Shown here in pieces: positions 1 to 12,300 of a stretch of 64,000 bases of DNA (position 1 is its first letter; the number at the start of each line of letters is the position of its first letter). The notes under the pieces are model-generated. The model was not told the DNA's origin, did not search any database, and saw only the letters and a list, made by a program, of their open reading frames with translations. The position numbers were made by a program, and so were the translations under genes. The stretch covers positions 124,001 to 188,000 of the forward strand of contig JALMLS010000130.1 of NCBI GenBank assembly GCA_038496445.1, read 5' to 3'. This DNA is from Trichosphaerium sp. ATCC 40318 (lineage: Eukaryota; Discosea; Flabellinia; Trichosidae).

Positions 1-2474
1 TTCAAACTTCCTTCAACAAAAAAAGTCAGACTTGGGATTTTTTTGGTTGTTGCTAACAACGTACTTTGATGCTTTTGGTGGGTATGTAGTATGATCCAAG
101 GTATAGTATTCAAACTTAAATGATGTGCTTAAATTAGAATAAGCTGTTATAAAGCCATCACAGCTTGCTTTTGCAATATGTGATGAACCAGCGCATGTTA
201 ACCTACAACGTATTATTACTAAGAACTAGTTAAGGCTTTGGCCATTATAACGAACCTGTGGACTTGTGTTGGGTCTTTACAATCTATACTAGTAACATAA
301 AGATGATTTTCTACATGACTATCCTTTGAACCATGAAAGTAGATTAAGCCACGTGCCTAGTAAAATAATCAAAAAAGTCTCAAGGGTTTTTTCAAAACTC
401 CATACATTGTCTACCACAAGGCTTGCGTTTTGTACTTGCCAATCACCCTAAATACATGTATTTAGTTTAAAATACTTATGGTTAATATCGTACTGATGTT
501 ATTGGTGTTTCATCATAAGTGCCACCTTTATTTGGTGTCAACAAATAAAGGTGATTGTAACCTGATTTTTCAGATGGGTATATTACTCTTCCAGACCCAT
601 CACTGAAAAAATACAATGGTTTCACAGCGTTGGCCTGGTAAATTCAGTATTTGGGCGTATATTAATCGAACAATTTGTGGGACTACTTCAAGAATAGCAC
701 AAAATAAACAGCTTAAAGAAATCTGTATGGAGTTGTGTACTTACATTTATCCATAAATCCGTTGTCTCATCAGCAAGAACAGTAAGGCCTGATGCTTCGG
801 TTTTAGGATTCGTAGTGAATTCTGTTACATCAATAGACGCAAATACAAGGTGCTGTTGTAGTCTATCAACAAACCACACCCACACCCTTTGTCAACAAAG
901 TCAGTTTATAAGTTCGAAAGGTTTGTTCATGTCACGTACTTGTCTCCGCTTGGAAACCAGCCTGCTGTTACTAAATACTCCATCCAAGGAAACCTTTCTT
1001 TTAGCGTTGGCGTCAAATTCTTTTGTGTAACTTTAGGATCTTTAGGCTACAATAAAAGTCAAAAATCAAAAAAAAACAAATAGTTGAAATAAAACAACAA
1101 CTGGATTTTACGAAATTCTATGAACTTCGTGTCAAGTTGAATTCTTGAAAATTGTTGAAATGTTAAAACCAATAAATGCTAGTGGCCAAGAAGAAGAACT
1201 AAAACGATAAAGAAGGTTGAAAATGTAAAGGTAGGGAATTTTTGTTGTACGTTTGATAAGTCTATTTCTGCCATGTGCAATGTAAAAGTGCAATTGACGT
1301 CCCCTATACTCTGGTGAGATAATGAAATAAGACTCAATATATTATTTACCAGCTAAGGGATAAGGGAAGGTGTCTACATCACCTCTAAATCCTGATTCCG
1401 GCATGGAAAATGTAGGAACATTACGTTCATCTGTTTTTACATAAAAAATTTTGTAGACATTTCCTTCCGGTTTTGGAGACCACCAATAGCCTGTGTAACG
1501 ATAGAACTCTTCCTATTATACTCGCATGAGTCTACATGAGCGTATATACAACTTGGAGCTTACCTGAGCTATATAATCGGCAGAACCAGAGTAAACTCGG
1601 ATGTCAGGGTCGTTCTCTAAATAACACCGTTAGAATTGCACAGAAAAGAATCAAAAGCAATATTTTAGATGTAGAGTAGACGATATGAGTGCTTTTAAAA
1701 GAAACTGACGAGCATCGTTAACGGTTTTTTTTTTCTCAAAACTTGCCTGGATTTGTTTGTGTTATGCGATATTCTGCGTTTGTAGCAACGTCGGTGATCC
1801 AAATGTCATTGTGCCTTATGAACGATATGTACTTTGTATCTGGAGAGAATTGTGGGTCCACACGAGCTCCTTTTGAAGTGGTTGGCACTTCTTTTGGCAC
1901 CTTGTCTTTCTTTTCGATTTTAACTATTAAAAATCGTAGTCTCACGCATCTGACGTACCTTGGTATTATCAACAATGAACAAACTGCCAAGCGTGTCAAG
2001 AAGAAACTTGTCACCGCTATCCGGTAAATACGCAATAATAATAGGTTATACGTGCGTTTGGTTGTAAATAAACGATGTTAGACCCCATCCTCTACTTCTC
2101 ATTCGTTCGCGGCGTAAAATCTCCTCTAGTATACCTTAGAACCTTATTTATTGTTTGGACGTGCCTTTAGTTCGTGGTATGTCATCTCGATCTAGAACTG
2201 TTGTGTCATTCAGTAATAACCTCCAACCTACTTCTAGAACGTTGTTAGTACAGTATAGCGCGTTTTGATCAAATGAAAGCTAAAATAGAATGTTAGTACC
2301 TTTGGCATCTTCTGCAGTATCCAAGTAAAATAGTTGGCTCGTTTTGGTAGCACCAACGCCAGTATAAAATACTTTCGAGCCGTTGGTGGAGAAAGTAAGA
2401 TTAGATGGTACACAAGGTGTATCTTTGGCCTGTAGAGCATCATTTAACGCTTTACGTAGTGCTTTAACGTCCAT
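1..2474 (-). CDS. Dipeptidyl peptidase IV / DPP8-9-like serine peptidase (S9B), N-terminal propeller, partial
   Basis: This gene encodes the N-terminal beta-propeller of a prolyl-oligopeptidase-family dipeptidase, which normally removes Xaa-Pro dipeptides. The minus-strand exons read in family order: an EEILRRERMR segment (about 2120-2050), QFSPDTKYISFIRHNDIW (about 1850), TGYWWSPKPEG (about 1490), DTFPYPLA (about 1390), TAGWFPSGDKYV (about 960), VWFVDRLQQHLVFASID (about 870), ETTDLWINV (about 760) and KSGYNHLYLLTPNKGG (about 560). These match S9B landmarks. The Ser-Asp-His catalytic domain should lie beyond position 1 and is not seen. Introns start GTACG or GTACT and end TAG. The first in-frame ATG of the 5' exon is at 2474 (MDVKALRKAL); an upstream TTG continuation or an extra 5' exon is possible. 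No signal peptide or membrane anchor is visible, so a cytosolic DPP8/9-like enzyme fits better than membrane DPP IV. Family confidence is high; sub-family is inference. Confidence 0.85.
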
Positions 2475-2606
2475 TGTAAACTTATTTGTGCTATCAACGT
2501 CAATTACAGTCAAAATTCATTGTACAATTAAATCCTGAACCAAACAGGCAGTTCCTTGTTTACCATAAACACCTTTCAATAAAATGGAATCATATCCTTA
2601 AATACA
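2475..2606. promoter_or_regulatory. Short divergent promoter region between DPP-like and cullin genes
   Basis: About 130 bases separate the probable start codons of two divergent genes, so both promoters and 5' UTRs must lie here or overlap the neighbour. I see no clear TATA box or other defined element. The call rests on gene orientation only. Confidence 0.4.
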
Positions 2607-5600
2607 ATGGCTGAAGAAGAGCGTTTATTGATTACAAAGGCGCCTACGGGTTGGCCTGTAAAAGAATGGAATGCTTTTAGCGATTCATTAACGGTCGCGT
2701 TCAAATGCGATAATTTTAATGTGGAAGGAACTGCAAATTGGGCTGAGTACTCTGGGTACGTAAATACGTTATATTGTATGATCTTAAGCCTAAATGTTAA
2801 CACTAGTTTGATTTTTCGGACAGTGTTCCACTTGAAACTTAAATGCAATATTGTACATAACCACCATAAGCGTTATTACGCGTATAACAAACTAGAAGAG
2901 TATTTTCGTAATGTTGCTTCAAACTGGCTTATAAACAACTTTTCAACTGCTCCTGCGCGAGCACAGTTACTAGAGGAATATGCGAGGTGTTGGGTACGTA
3001 TTATAACATTTTTGAAACGCGCCTTCAGCGAAAAACTTTGACAATGTTGGAAGAACACGTGTTACAAAATACCAACCGACATTCTTTCCTTTTTCATCTA
3101 ACAATCAAAAACAAAGGCTCATTGGACAAATGTCACCCAGTATATTCATGATGTATTCTCAATGGTATGATACTTCTCTGTGATCTCGATTTCAATGTTG
3201 TTTTTCTACCTATTAATTTTGTTTGTAGCACAGTTTTTCCGCACAACCTGGCCTTATCCTTAATGTCTTTTCTATGGGTATTAAGGCATGGAGAGAATAC
3301 ATGCATTTAAAGATAGCTTCTAAGTTAATCATGGCTACTATAAATGTTACAAAAGATATTGGGGTAAGGAATCAGTTACCTCAACTGTTGCCTCCAATCA
3401 TTAAGTGTACAAGTATGGACCATTGTATTATTTTTTGTCGTCTTTTTGAATCCTCCACGACTTGGTTTTATTTACTCACTGTTTAGTTATTATAACGGAG
3501 AGTAAACCTCTGGACTTGTATATAACTAGTATTTTGACACCTTATGTTGATTGGATGCGCTCTCATTACACTGGAAAGTGTGAAAATTGGATTGGTAAAG
3601 GCACCAAGAACTTTATTAGGAAGGTACATCACAAAGCGTTTATCATTTTACTTGACACTCACAGGATCTATTAGATTACCAATGCTCAAGAAACTGAATT
3701 AAACTGTATAAATATGTACAAATTAGCGATTGATGAAGAGGTGCTTAACTTCCTTAGTTTGAAAACATGCACTTTTTTATTCTAATTTTTTTGGCTTCTA
3801 AAGGGTGATACTTTCTCTTCTGTGTATGCGGTTTTACTTCATCGATGTTGGAGAGTAGCTAAAAATATATTGGATTTGGAAGAGCATTACGGTAAAGCTA
3901 TACAGAGCCTGTACGAAAAGGTAAGAAAAAAAAGAGAAAAGAGAATCTTTTGTATTATCTGCGAATACGTTTTCTTACATTTTACGAAGGTTGATAAAAT
4001 AATGGATGATTGTATATCTTCTTATAAAGTCGATGTGCTTGGTTTCGCTTCAGAGTTATACGATACACAAAAATACAGCGACTTATCAAAGTCACATAAG
4101 CTTTTAATGAAAGTTGGTTCTGATGGCATCTTACACATCGTCAGTGACCATATTTACGGGATGCTTTGTACATTCTTTGAAAGCAACAAACCTTATAATG
4201 ACTTAAGCAAAGTAAGTACGAAACAAATATTATCACGTGAAGCGCAGAGACATAACTTTTTTTTTTCTATTTTAGGGTCTTTCAACAAAAGTTGTAGAAA
4301 CTCTTCATGGTACTTTATCCTATGCAAATGATATTGGCAAGAAGATCTTTGATGAAACTCCGTTTAGTAAATATGTTGATACAGTACGAATCTATTGAGA
4401 GTTCGTCGTGTAATACTAATTTTTTGCTTTGTAGAAATTCAATCAATTTTTTAAAGAGAACAGTGACACTCTTATATCTGTGCTGTGCCATTTTATTCAT
4501 GAATCAATGACCAGTAGAGTTTCTTCAGAGAAGGTATAGAAGAGAGTTTCGTTATAATCCACTTCACTGACTATCAATAATCGCTGGTTGTTTACGTTTC
4601 TTTCGTAGGAATTTTTCAGAAAATGCGATTTTGTTTTGGTACTTGTACATTATGTAAATGATATCGATTTACTCCTAGGTACACCTAGACCCACGTTTTA
4701 GTTATTTATCATAACCTTATACACCTTTTAGAGTTTTTGGGACGCAGAATGATGAAGAGACTGATTGGTAATGCAAACACAATGTGTTCATTTAACGAAG
4801 AACAAGAAAAGTACTTTATTGGTAACTTGAAGGCACGTGCCTTTAGAGAGTTTATGTTATGAGAGTATTAACTTTGCATTAAGAGATACTTTGGTCCTTC
4901 TTCAACACATAAAATGGACAGGATAATAAAGACATTTTCTGTTTCAAAGGCATTCTCAAAGAGCTTTGATGAATGGCAAAAAGAAGTAATGAAAGGTAAA
5001 AAAGCAACATCAGAAGTTTCTACTCTGGGTACGCCTTTCTATTAATAATATGAATTGTATCACTATATTAACCAATTTTAAGTAATACCTTGTGGACTGC
5101 CTATAAATGTTGAACAGTGCGAGTTATCGTATATTCCTCCCATGTTAGAAAAACTAAAGCTACTTTTCAATGAATTTTACAAATTTAAGTTTGGTGGTGC
5201 TAGACGACTTACGTTCATGTGGGCATATTCTTCTATGGTTGTAAAGGCTAAATTTAACCAAGGTACGGGATTATTAAGACATACGCTAGTTTTTGTAATT
5301 CAGTAACTTCAAGAACTTGTGGACTTGTCAGAAACCTGTGCTTTTATTTCTGTTTGCTTTCAAAGAACAATTTCTAACTTCTTTTGTAACCAGCGAAAAC
5401 TTATGTAATGCATATGCCCTTATTATCTTATGTCGCATTGTGTATAATAGAAGAGAGAAATGAAGAGACTTTATTCTCCACGCTTAAAGGTAAACAAGAT
5501 AAGTTTCTTATTTTTTTCCTAGTTTAGCTTCCTTTTAAATTCTAACGGTAATTTTTTAGAAGTATCAGGTGTTGGAGAAAAAGCGTTGCAACTAGCAGTG

Positions 5601-6276
5601 ATTACTCTAGTTCGTGGAAGAGTACTGATTAAAGAGCCAAAGTCATCAATATTATTGGATAGTGATACATTCAAGATAAACTTTAAATTTAAAAGCAGAA
5701 ATATACGACTTAAGCTCAGACCTGCAATAAATAGAGAGATAAGGAAAACTAAACAAGAGCAGACTAAAAGCTTTATACTAAAAGAGCGCAACTTGGTACG
5801 GAATAACAAGTTATCAGATATTCGCCATGTTCGCATTGTGGCAACTTAATATGGTAGTTCATCGAATTATTATTGCTAACTATTTTTTTTTATTGCAGAA
5901 GCTAGATGCAGCAATAGTTCGTGTTATGAAGGCTAGAAAGGTTATTTCACATGTGGAGTTAGTAGGTATGCTTTTGCGTTAATTTTCAAGGAGCACGTGG
6001 CGATGAACAGTTTTTTCTCACCTTTCTCATCAGTTTTTATGCATTTTTTATTGCTTGTACTTTTACTCACATTTACTGCTCTTGTAGATCAAGTAACAAA
6101 ACAACTTCAACGTACTTTTGTACCACAACCTACTTCAATAAAGCGTAGAATACAAAGCCTGATTGGAAGGGAATTCTTGGATAGGGACCCAAAGAACTTG
6201 TACGACTGTAGTTGGTTACTCTTTTTTTTTCTACAAACTCACACCCACTAGCTCGCTCTATCGTTATCTTGCTTGA
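2607..6276 (+). CDS. Cullin, scaffold of a cullin-RING ubiquitin ligase
   Basis: Cullins hold a substrate adaptor at the N-terminus and the RBX RING protein at the C-terminus. The ATG at 2607 opens MAEEERLLITKAP. N-terminal repeat signatures follow (KLEEYFRNVASNWL near 2895; ASELYDTQKYSDLSKSHKLL near 4060). The cullin-homology core has GRRMMKRLIGNANTMCSF (near 4745), SSTHKMDRIIKTFSVS (near 4900), ARRLTFMWAYSSMVV (near 5200) and DTFKINFKFKSRNI (near 5665). The C-terminal neddylation domain reads DAAIVRVMKARKVISHVELV (near 5910) with the Lys of IVRVMKxRK kept, then IKRRIQSLIGREFLDRD. Using a GTACGA donor near 6198 and a TAG acceptor at 6250, the end becomes LYRYLA-stop, the classic cullin C-terminus, so the protein looks complete. 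Exon joins around 2757-2900 and 3680-3830 are unresolved. The paralogue class (CUL1, 3, 4 or other) cannot be fixed by eye. Confidence 0.9.
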
Positions 6277-7186
6277 AAAACTAAAAAAGGTTTGTAAAGA
6301 AAATAATAAACTAGTGTATTCACAGAACCTAACAACCACAGTTTTTTTAAATCATCTAAACTACTTGTTTGTATTTTTTTCCTTTTTTTTTTTTGAATTG
6401 GTTCATGTGCTACGCAGACTCTAGAATTCAAATTGTAATAACTACTATTTCAGTCTCTGGTTATGACTGGAATACAAGCTGTAAGCTTGAAGTTTAAATT
6501 AGAAATAGCTACAAGCATGTCCAGTAAATGAGCTTTGTGCTACAATTGTGCACGTGCTCAGAATTGCACTCCTCAACCTTGACCACATGCGATTCTTCTT
6601 GCTCAAAACCCACAGTGCCCCTTACCATTTAAAATTGTTATTTCTGCTTACAAATTTGGTTGACACCAGTTATGGATTGCAACAATTTCTCAACAAAACT
6701 CAATAACTTTAGCTAATGATAAGCTGTAAGTAAACGTTCTTTGTTCGTTTTGTAGCGTATTGTATCACTTCAGCTTAGTTTTACACTTGTGTGTTTGCTA
6801 TTTGGCTAAACCTTGATATATATGCGGTTTTCTACCTTAATTAGTTGCTTTACGTGCGTAGGCAAGTGTATGTAAGCTATTACAAAACCAGGCGTATTTG
6901 TAACTTTGAGCTATCATTAATAGAAGGTGTTACCGCATAATTTATTTTTTGTTACGAACAACAAGTTAAGTAAGTACTTGCCTTTTTTGGACCAGTTTAC
7001 CTTATCTCAAACGCTCTCGCTAGAATTAATGTGTGAAACCAATTGCCCTATTTTGGATTTACCAACAACTCAAGTTCTACGTAGTAGGTTTCTTGGAAGT
7101 ACGTTTATTTTAGAGAAGTTTCGCAAATTTGTTGCCATTTTTGGTAAAACTGGCCTTTATCTCAAATTCACAACATTAACAACACC
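6277..7186. other. Intergenic, cullin 3' end to surface-protein start
   Basis: About 900 bases without a convincing gene. There is a T-rich tract near 6370-6390 after the cullin stop. An open frame at about 6927-7190 lacks an ATG, resembles nothing known and ends where the next gene begins, so I treat it as chance. The 3' UTR of the cullin and the promoter of the next gene should lie here. Confidence 0.5.
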
Positions 7187-8902
7187 ATGAGCTCGCTAGC
7201 TATTTTAGTATTGTGTTTTATAGCGTTATCACACTGTACGCTAACAATTTCGGTACGTTTTGTTATAAAAACTTTGTAGGAACAGCACTACGCGCACCGT
7301 TAGCGACACTTTGCTAAAAACCTGCGAAAAACCTCTTTTTCTTTTTTTTGCTTCATGACACTTTAAAACTATGTACCAGCTAAAAGGGCTGTAAGAGTTG
7401 CATAAACAACGCACTAACAGGCTTTTAAAAACCAAAGGAACAAAAACCAGCGCTGTTTTTTTTGCAACTCTAGAATCTCTTCTTTTGTAGCAACAATGTT
7501 CATACACTGTTCGTGCTTGTGTTCTTATTGTGTGTGTAGACTCTTAGCTGGAACGGTGAACAGAGTCCAGACTGCAAAAATGAATCTGATATCATTCATC
7601 AAGACATCTACAACTTTAATGATTGCAACATCGCTTATACAGACACAATGACTTTTTTTACTGAGCCAACTCAGGGAGAATTTGGTGTCTCTGACGTCCC
7701 AATCGCTTCATTTCGCTATGAACGGTGTGATACACTCAAAAGCCGGGCCAAAATCAGAGGCTACACGGGTAGTCATTGCCAACCAAAGACATATGTACCT
7801 GGTCTTTACATTGCTACTCGATGCAGATCTGATTTTTACCCTTTTGCAACCAACGTAGAATGCAATGGAACCAACCCTGTGCGTTTTTTGAAAAACTCGC
7901 TTTTTTTTTCTGGTTGAAAAAACTTGACTAAACACAATTGTTTTTGTGTGTTCTATTGTCTCCCGCTATGTTTATAAAACTTATTTTTGTTAGAGAATTA
8001 GAACTCCTGATAGAGTTAGAGTGGAAATATTTGAAAACAACACTAATTGTGAAGGAGAACCAACAAGGTATGAAGCACATCCTTCAATCACAGGCCTTGA
8101 TTCTACATGTCATGAGGTACCTTTTTTTTTTAAAGCATTGAAGGTATGCATGTGCTCACTAAACACAGGGTCATTTTAAACTAAAGAACAACCCTAATGA
8201 GTATGATTTGAACACGTGCTTGTCTTCAGTAAATGGTATAGTCCACACTTATTCAGTAAGATACCTTTGCTTTGAGCAACCTCTTTTGCCAGCTGTTGTT
8301 CCAATTGCACCATCACCACCTGTTGCACCTATTACTGCAGGACCTACCCCATCTACAACATTTCCACCATCTGTACAACCAACAATACCATTTGAACCAC
8401 CAACGGTAAAAGCTCCTGCTACACGCCCACCTCCTGTAGCACCTACAGCGCCAACTTTTCCAACTGCATACCCTACTACCACACCTACTGCAACTCCCAC
8501 TACACGCCCACCTAATACTGTAGTACCTACAACGCCGTACCCTCCTACAGCACAACCTACTACTGAAGCACCTACTACACCAACGGTTCCTAGTGCTGCT
8601 ATTACAACGCCTACTACTACCAAGAGTGTATCAAATGGTACTTTTTTTTCTTTTTTTTTTCTCAGAAGTATGCTGATTTGGTTCTTATTTTTTTTTTAGT
8701 TATTGTATACGTTGCTATTGCAATTGCTGTAATTGCTCTAATTATTGCTATTGTTGGCGTAATACTTGTTTCTGTAAAAGGTGGAAGCAACAGTGCTGAC
8801 TCGTACGTTAACTTTCTTTCTTGTAGACAATCAGCTATATGAATGTTAAGGGAAGATTACTAACACCTTTTTTATAGGTATACTCGTGCTAGCAACTTGT
8901 AA
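7187..8902 (+). CDS. Type I membrane surface glycoprotein with Pro/Thr stalk
   Basis: The product appears to be a single-pass cell-surface protein of unknown function. The ATG at 7187 starts a signal peptide (MSSLAILVLCFIALSHC) in a short first exon ended by a GTACGT donor. The next exons (from about 7543) encode an ectodomain with several Cys and candidate N-glycosylation sites. A Pro/Thr-rich stalk of about 115 residues follows (8291-8630). An intron then precedes a membrane helix (VAIAIAVIALIIAIVGVILV, from about 8705). The tail is very short, ending ADSYTRASNL-stop at 8902 once the last intron (GTACGT to ATAG) is removed. The ectodomain matches no family I recognise. Layout is shared with the surface genes at 17009, 20695 and 34367. 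The gene faces the K+ channel gene tail to tail. Confidence 0.75.
8291..8630 (+). repeat. Pro/Thr-rich stalk-coding repeat
   Basis: Degenerate short coding repeats give PTT, PTxP and APT units, as in mucin-like O-glycosylated stalks. The apparent open frames on the opposite strand (Val/Gly-rich) are shadows of this composition. Confidence 0.8.
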
Positions 8903-9053
8903 AACGTGAACAAAACAAATAAAGAACATTTTATTAATAACAAATATTGTTGTAGACAAAGATATTGAAATACCAAAGTTGGCCACTTGTTACTATAACG
9001 TGCCTACAATCTGGGTAAATTAAGTACAGCTACAATTTCTTAGAGACTACACA

Positions 9054-9076
9054 TTAGGTTAGCACAGGTAACCTAA
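9054..9076. repeat. Perfect 8-bp inverted repeat in tail-to-tail spacer
   Basis: TTAGGTTA (9054-9061) and TAACCTAA (9069-9076) are perfect inverted copies around a 7-base loop. They sit between the 3' ends of the surface protein (stop at 8902) and the K+ channel (stop at 9357). An AATAAA-type signal lies upstream near 8920. Similar hairpins occur in the other tail-to-tail spacers of the window. Confidence 0.7.
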
Positions 9077-9356
9077 CGTACATGTAAGGAATAAAGCGTA
9101 CATCGAATACGGGCACTTGGTAGAAAATGGAAAAAAAAAGCATCACAATCGTCAAAAACATGGGAACAAACACTTTAGCCCAAATGCCACATTACATAAA
9201 AAAAAATGTGGAGATGCCCTTAATAAGTAGCACCACCTTGTTGTGCTTGTTTTTACTTTATTCCCTAAACTCTATTGAGCAGTGTAGTGTGTGCTATGAA
9301 CTCCAAGTCTCGGTATATTTTTTTTTACTTTAAAGTTATTTTACAATCGGCTAATA

Positions 9357-12300
9357 TTACGTCACAGAGATATTACCAGTATTATCAGAAGGTTCAATAA
9401 AGAACACAAGATCAGAAGGTTCAACAAGTACAGATGCTTTTGGACATGTATAGACATAAGGAAGAGGTGCATTCTAAAAGAAATGAATAAGTAAGCTTAC
9501 TTTTTGAAGAAAAAAAAAATCGAACAAACAGTATGCAGTGCTACGTACTGTCTTCGTTCTGTATAAGGCTACTGGTAAAAGCCCCTTCTTAAGACACCTT
9601 GTATAGAATTTTCCAAACCGTTCCTAATTAAATGAATTTAACACCATAGAGTGGTACACGTGTATGAAGTTTGCTACTATTTTTTTTTGGTTTAAAGTGT
9701 GTTGTACCTTTTTATTGTTTTCAACAATATCAGACATTGGAACAACACTCATAGCGTTTGGATTTAAAAAAAGTCTGAATAACTGTGCTACAGATTTATT
9801 GAAGAAAACCTGGCACATCATTGCATCAAGACCGAAACTATTAAAGACATTACCTAGAACAGTTTGAGTTTCTTTAAAAAAAAAAACCATATCATGGTTA
9901 TTTTGGCTTACCAGAGACGTATGTAGGATGATATACAGGTGGTATTGTAGCTATTTCTAGTCTCTCATAATTTGCATTTGGTCCAGTGAACTTTAACGGA
10001 AGGACCTAATTACAAGGAGATAAGTGACTTTAAGTTTGTAGAAGAAAAAACACAAGAGATATTTACCTTTGTATTATTAAGCTCTGCTAGCTCTATCAAG
10101 GGCAGGATATGCATCTTTCTTAGTATCTTATAAGTAAGTATAGACTTTGCATCAAGTTCACTTCGACTAACTAAAAAGCGTGTTAAAACAAACAATCTTG
10201 AAATAAAAGCAAAATGGTTTTTTGCAAATCGTACTGTCCGGATTGTTTTTATTGTAACGTGGCATGATAACAACCTTGAATGCCTTTTTAACTCTTGCAG
10301 ATTTTAGAACCGCCTTATCACAGGGAGATCCTATGTATAGCATAAATGACAAGAGTATGTTATCACAATGATGAGAACAAAAGAAATATAAAAGTATGAA
10401 CACAAATTTGGTACATTGCTTTGTAGCAAGCATGTGCGTATCTGTGCCGCTATAGTTTAAAAACGAGTCATATATCATACCTCTAATATAATACAATTCT
10501 TCAAAAGTTGACATCCATAGTATAGCGCTTTCATGACAAGGTTTTTCAGAAACAAATACAATTGGTCTGATTTTATCCTTTTTTTTCCCTGCAGCTGTAC
10601 TATTCCTTATACTCTTGGCTGTAGATTTAAGACGGAAAGCAAATATGAAAGATGCCATAGAATGAGCTAGATCACCACATACAACAATGTGGTCCTTTGA
10701 GAAGAAAAAAATCAGAAAAAAAAAAGAAAAAAAGGTAGAGGAGGAAGCTACAGTTACGTTCTACTACACTTACCTTTATTTTCCTTTTCTTCAAATTAAG
10801 GTTAGTAACGCTTTCTATATTAAAATCATCATCATCTCCTTTATCACGTAGTTTAAGATGAGGTGTCTACAAACCAAAATTAATCCGGAAAAAAACAACT
10901 TCCTTTTTTGCTTTAAATCGTACAATGTCATCTGAAAGTCCCCATATTGGCGAAGCTATACTAGCTGTTATAGGTAGTACTTTTTCTATTTTTTCTTCAA
11001 CTTCCTCCTTGGGATCAACGAACAATTGTTGCAAGTCAAGCTTTTTTGTTGGAGCATCAACAACAACCCCCTATTAGACAAACTCAGAAAAAAACGTAAA
11101 AAGAATAACACCAATTACCTTCAAGTGTGCAAGTTCTTCTCCTTGTAATCCATCACCATAAAGATCATCAGCTTCTGTAACCTTTTGTAGTGCCTGGGAG
11201 TGAATAGTTGATCGTAGAATTGACTGAACAGTCTTGCCATCAGGAGAAATAAAATATCCCAAATCTGAGCCCTATAACAAATTCAGTTTGTTAACAACTC
11301 AAACCTCTGATTTCCTTGGAATGATTTGTCTTACCTTGATGACGTAATCGTTATCCGGATTTAAGCATACAATATGAGCAAAGTTCTCAGCATCTTCAAC
11401 GTCTTCATCATCTTTTGTGGCTTTAAGAATACCTGGTTTCAAAAAACGAAGTCCAATCAGCATAACATTACTTTCCTCATAAACAGCTTTGCATGCTTGA
11501 CCGTATGTTAATCCAGCAAAATTATGAAGTTTCCCAGACTCATAAAGTTCGTAACCACGTCCCCACTCTAGTAAGAAAATCAAAAAGCAACGAAAGAAGC
11601 CAAACACTAAAAGTTGATTTAAGGGTTTATGGCGTACCATACTCATTCAGCCATGGGTTATATCGGAATCCGTTGTTACCTTTAAATGGTCTTGAAGATG
11701 TAAAAAGATTTGTTATGAAAGTAGAGAACCCAGGAGAAAGACAAGTCTTTGCGATAAGAACATGTCTCCATTGATTCGCACAAAGTGCATTCTCCAGTCC
11801 TTGTCTTAGAGCTAATAACTGATAGTCACTGTTATACAATTGTACGTATATATCTACGTTAGGGGCCTTTTGTCTAGCATTCAGAGCTAACAATGAAGCA
11901 CCTATTAACATTGTTCGTAAGGGCTACATTCTTAAGAAAAAAGTAGGAAAGTTGCGTTCACAGTACAAAAAAAAAAGGGTACGCACGTGAGTCCACACCA
12001 AAGCTATCGTGCACGTCTTGTACTTTTTTCGTGAAAACAAAAACTGCTCTGTAAGAAATAAATAAAAATGGAACCACCATTGACCGTAGTGTCTACATAC
12101 TTGGCTTTACTCAGATGGACAATATCACTCTTAGCAATATCCTTAAAGTCCATCTCAATGAATTGAGTCCGTCTACGATAAAATGGCTCTTTCATAACAC
12201 TCATAAGCTCATTGGATAGATCTTCACGCTTTCCGACAATAATCAAAGACATTTGACGATGTAAACGATCCTAGAACAAAAAGCTCAGTTGATTTTATAG

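Noticed and set aside
2607-3041. Reading the first 435 bases of the cullin as a separate intronless protein
   Set aside because: The frame contains a GTACGT donor and later residues match cullin repeats, so it is the cullin 5' end with retained intron.
6927-7190. Possible gene before the first surface protein
   Set aside because: No ATG, no family resemblance, and it runs into the well-supported signal-peptide exon at 7187.
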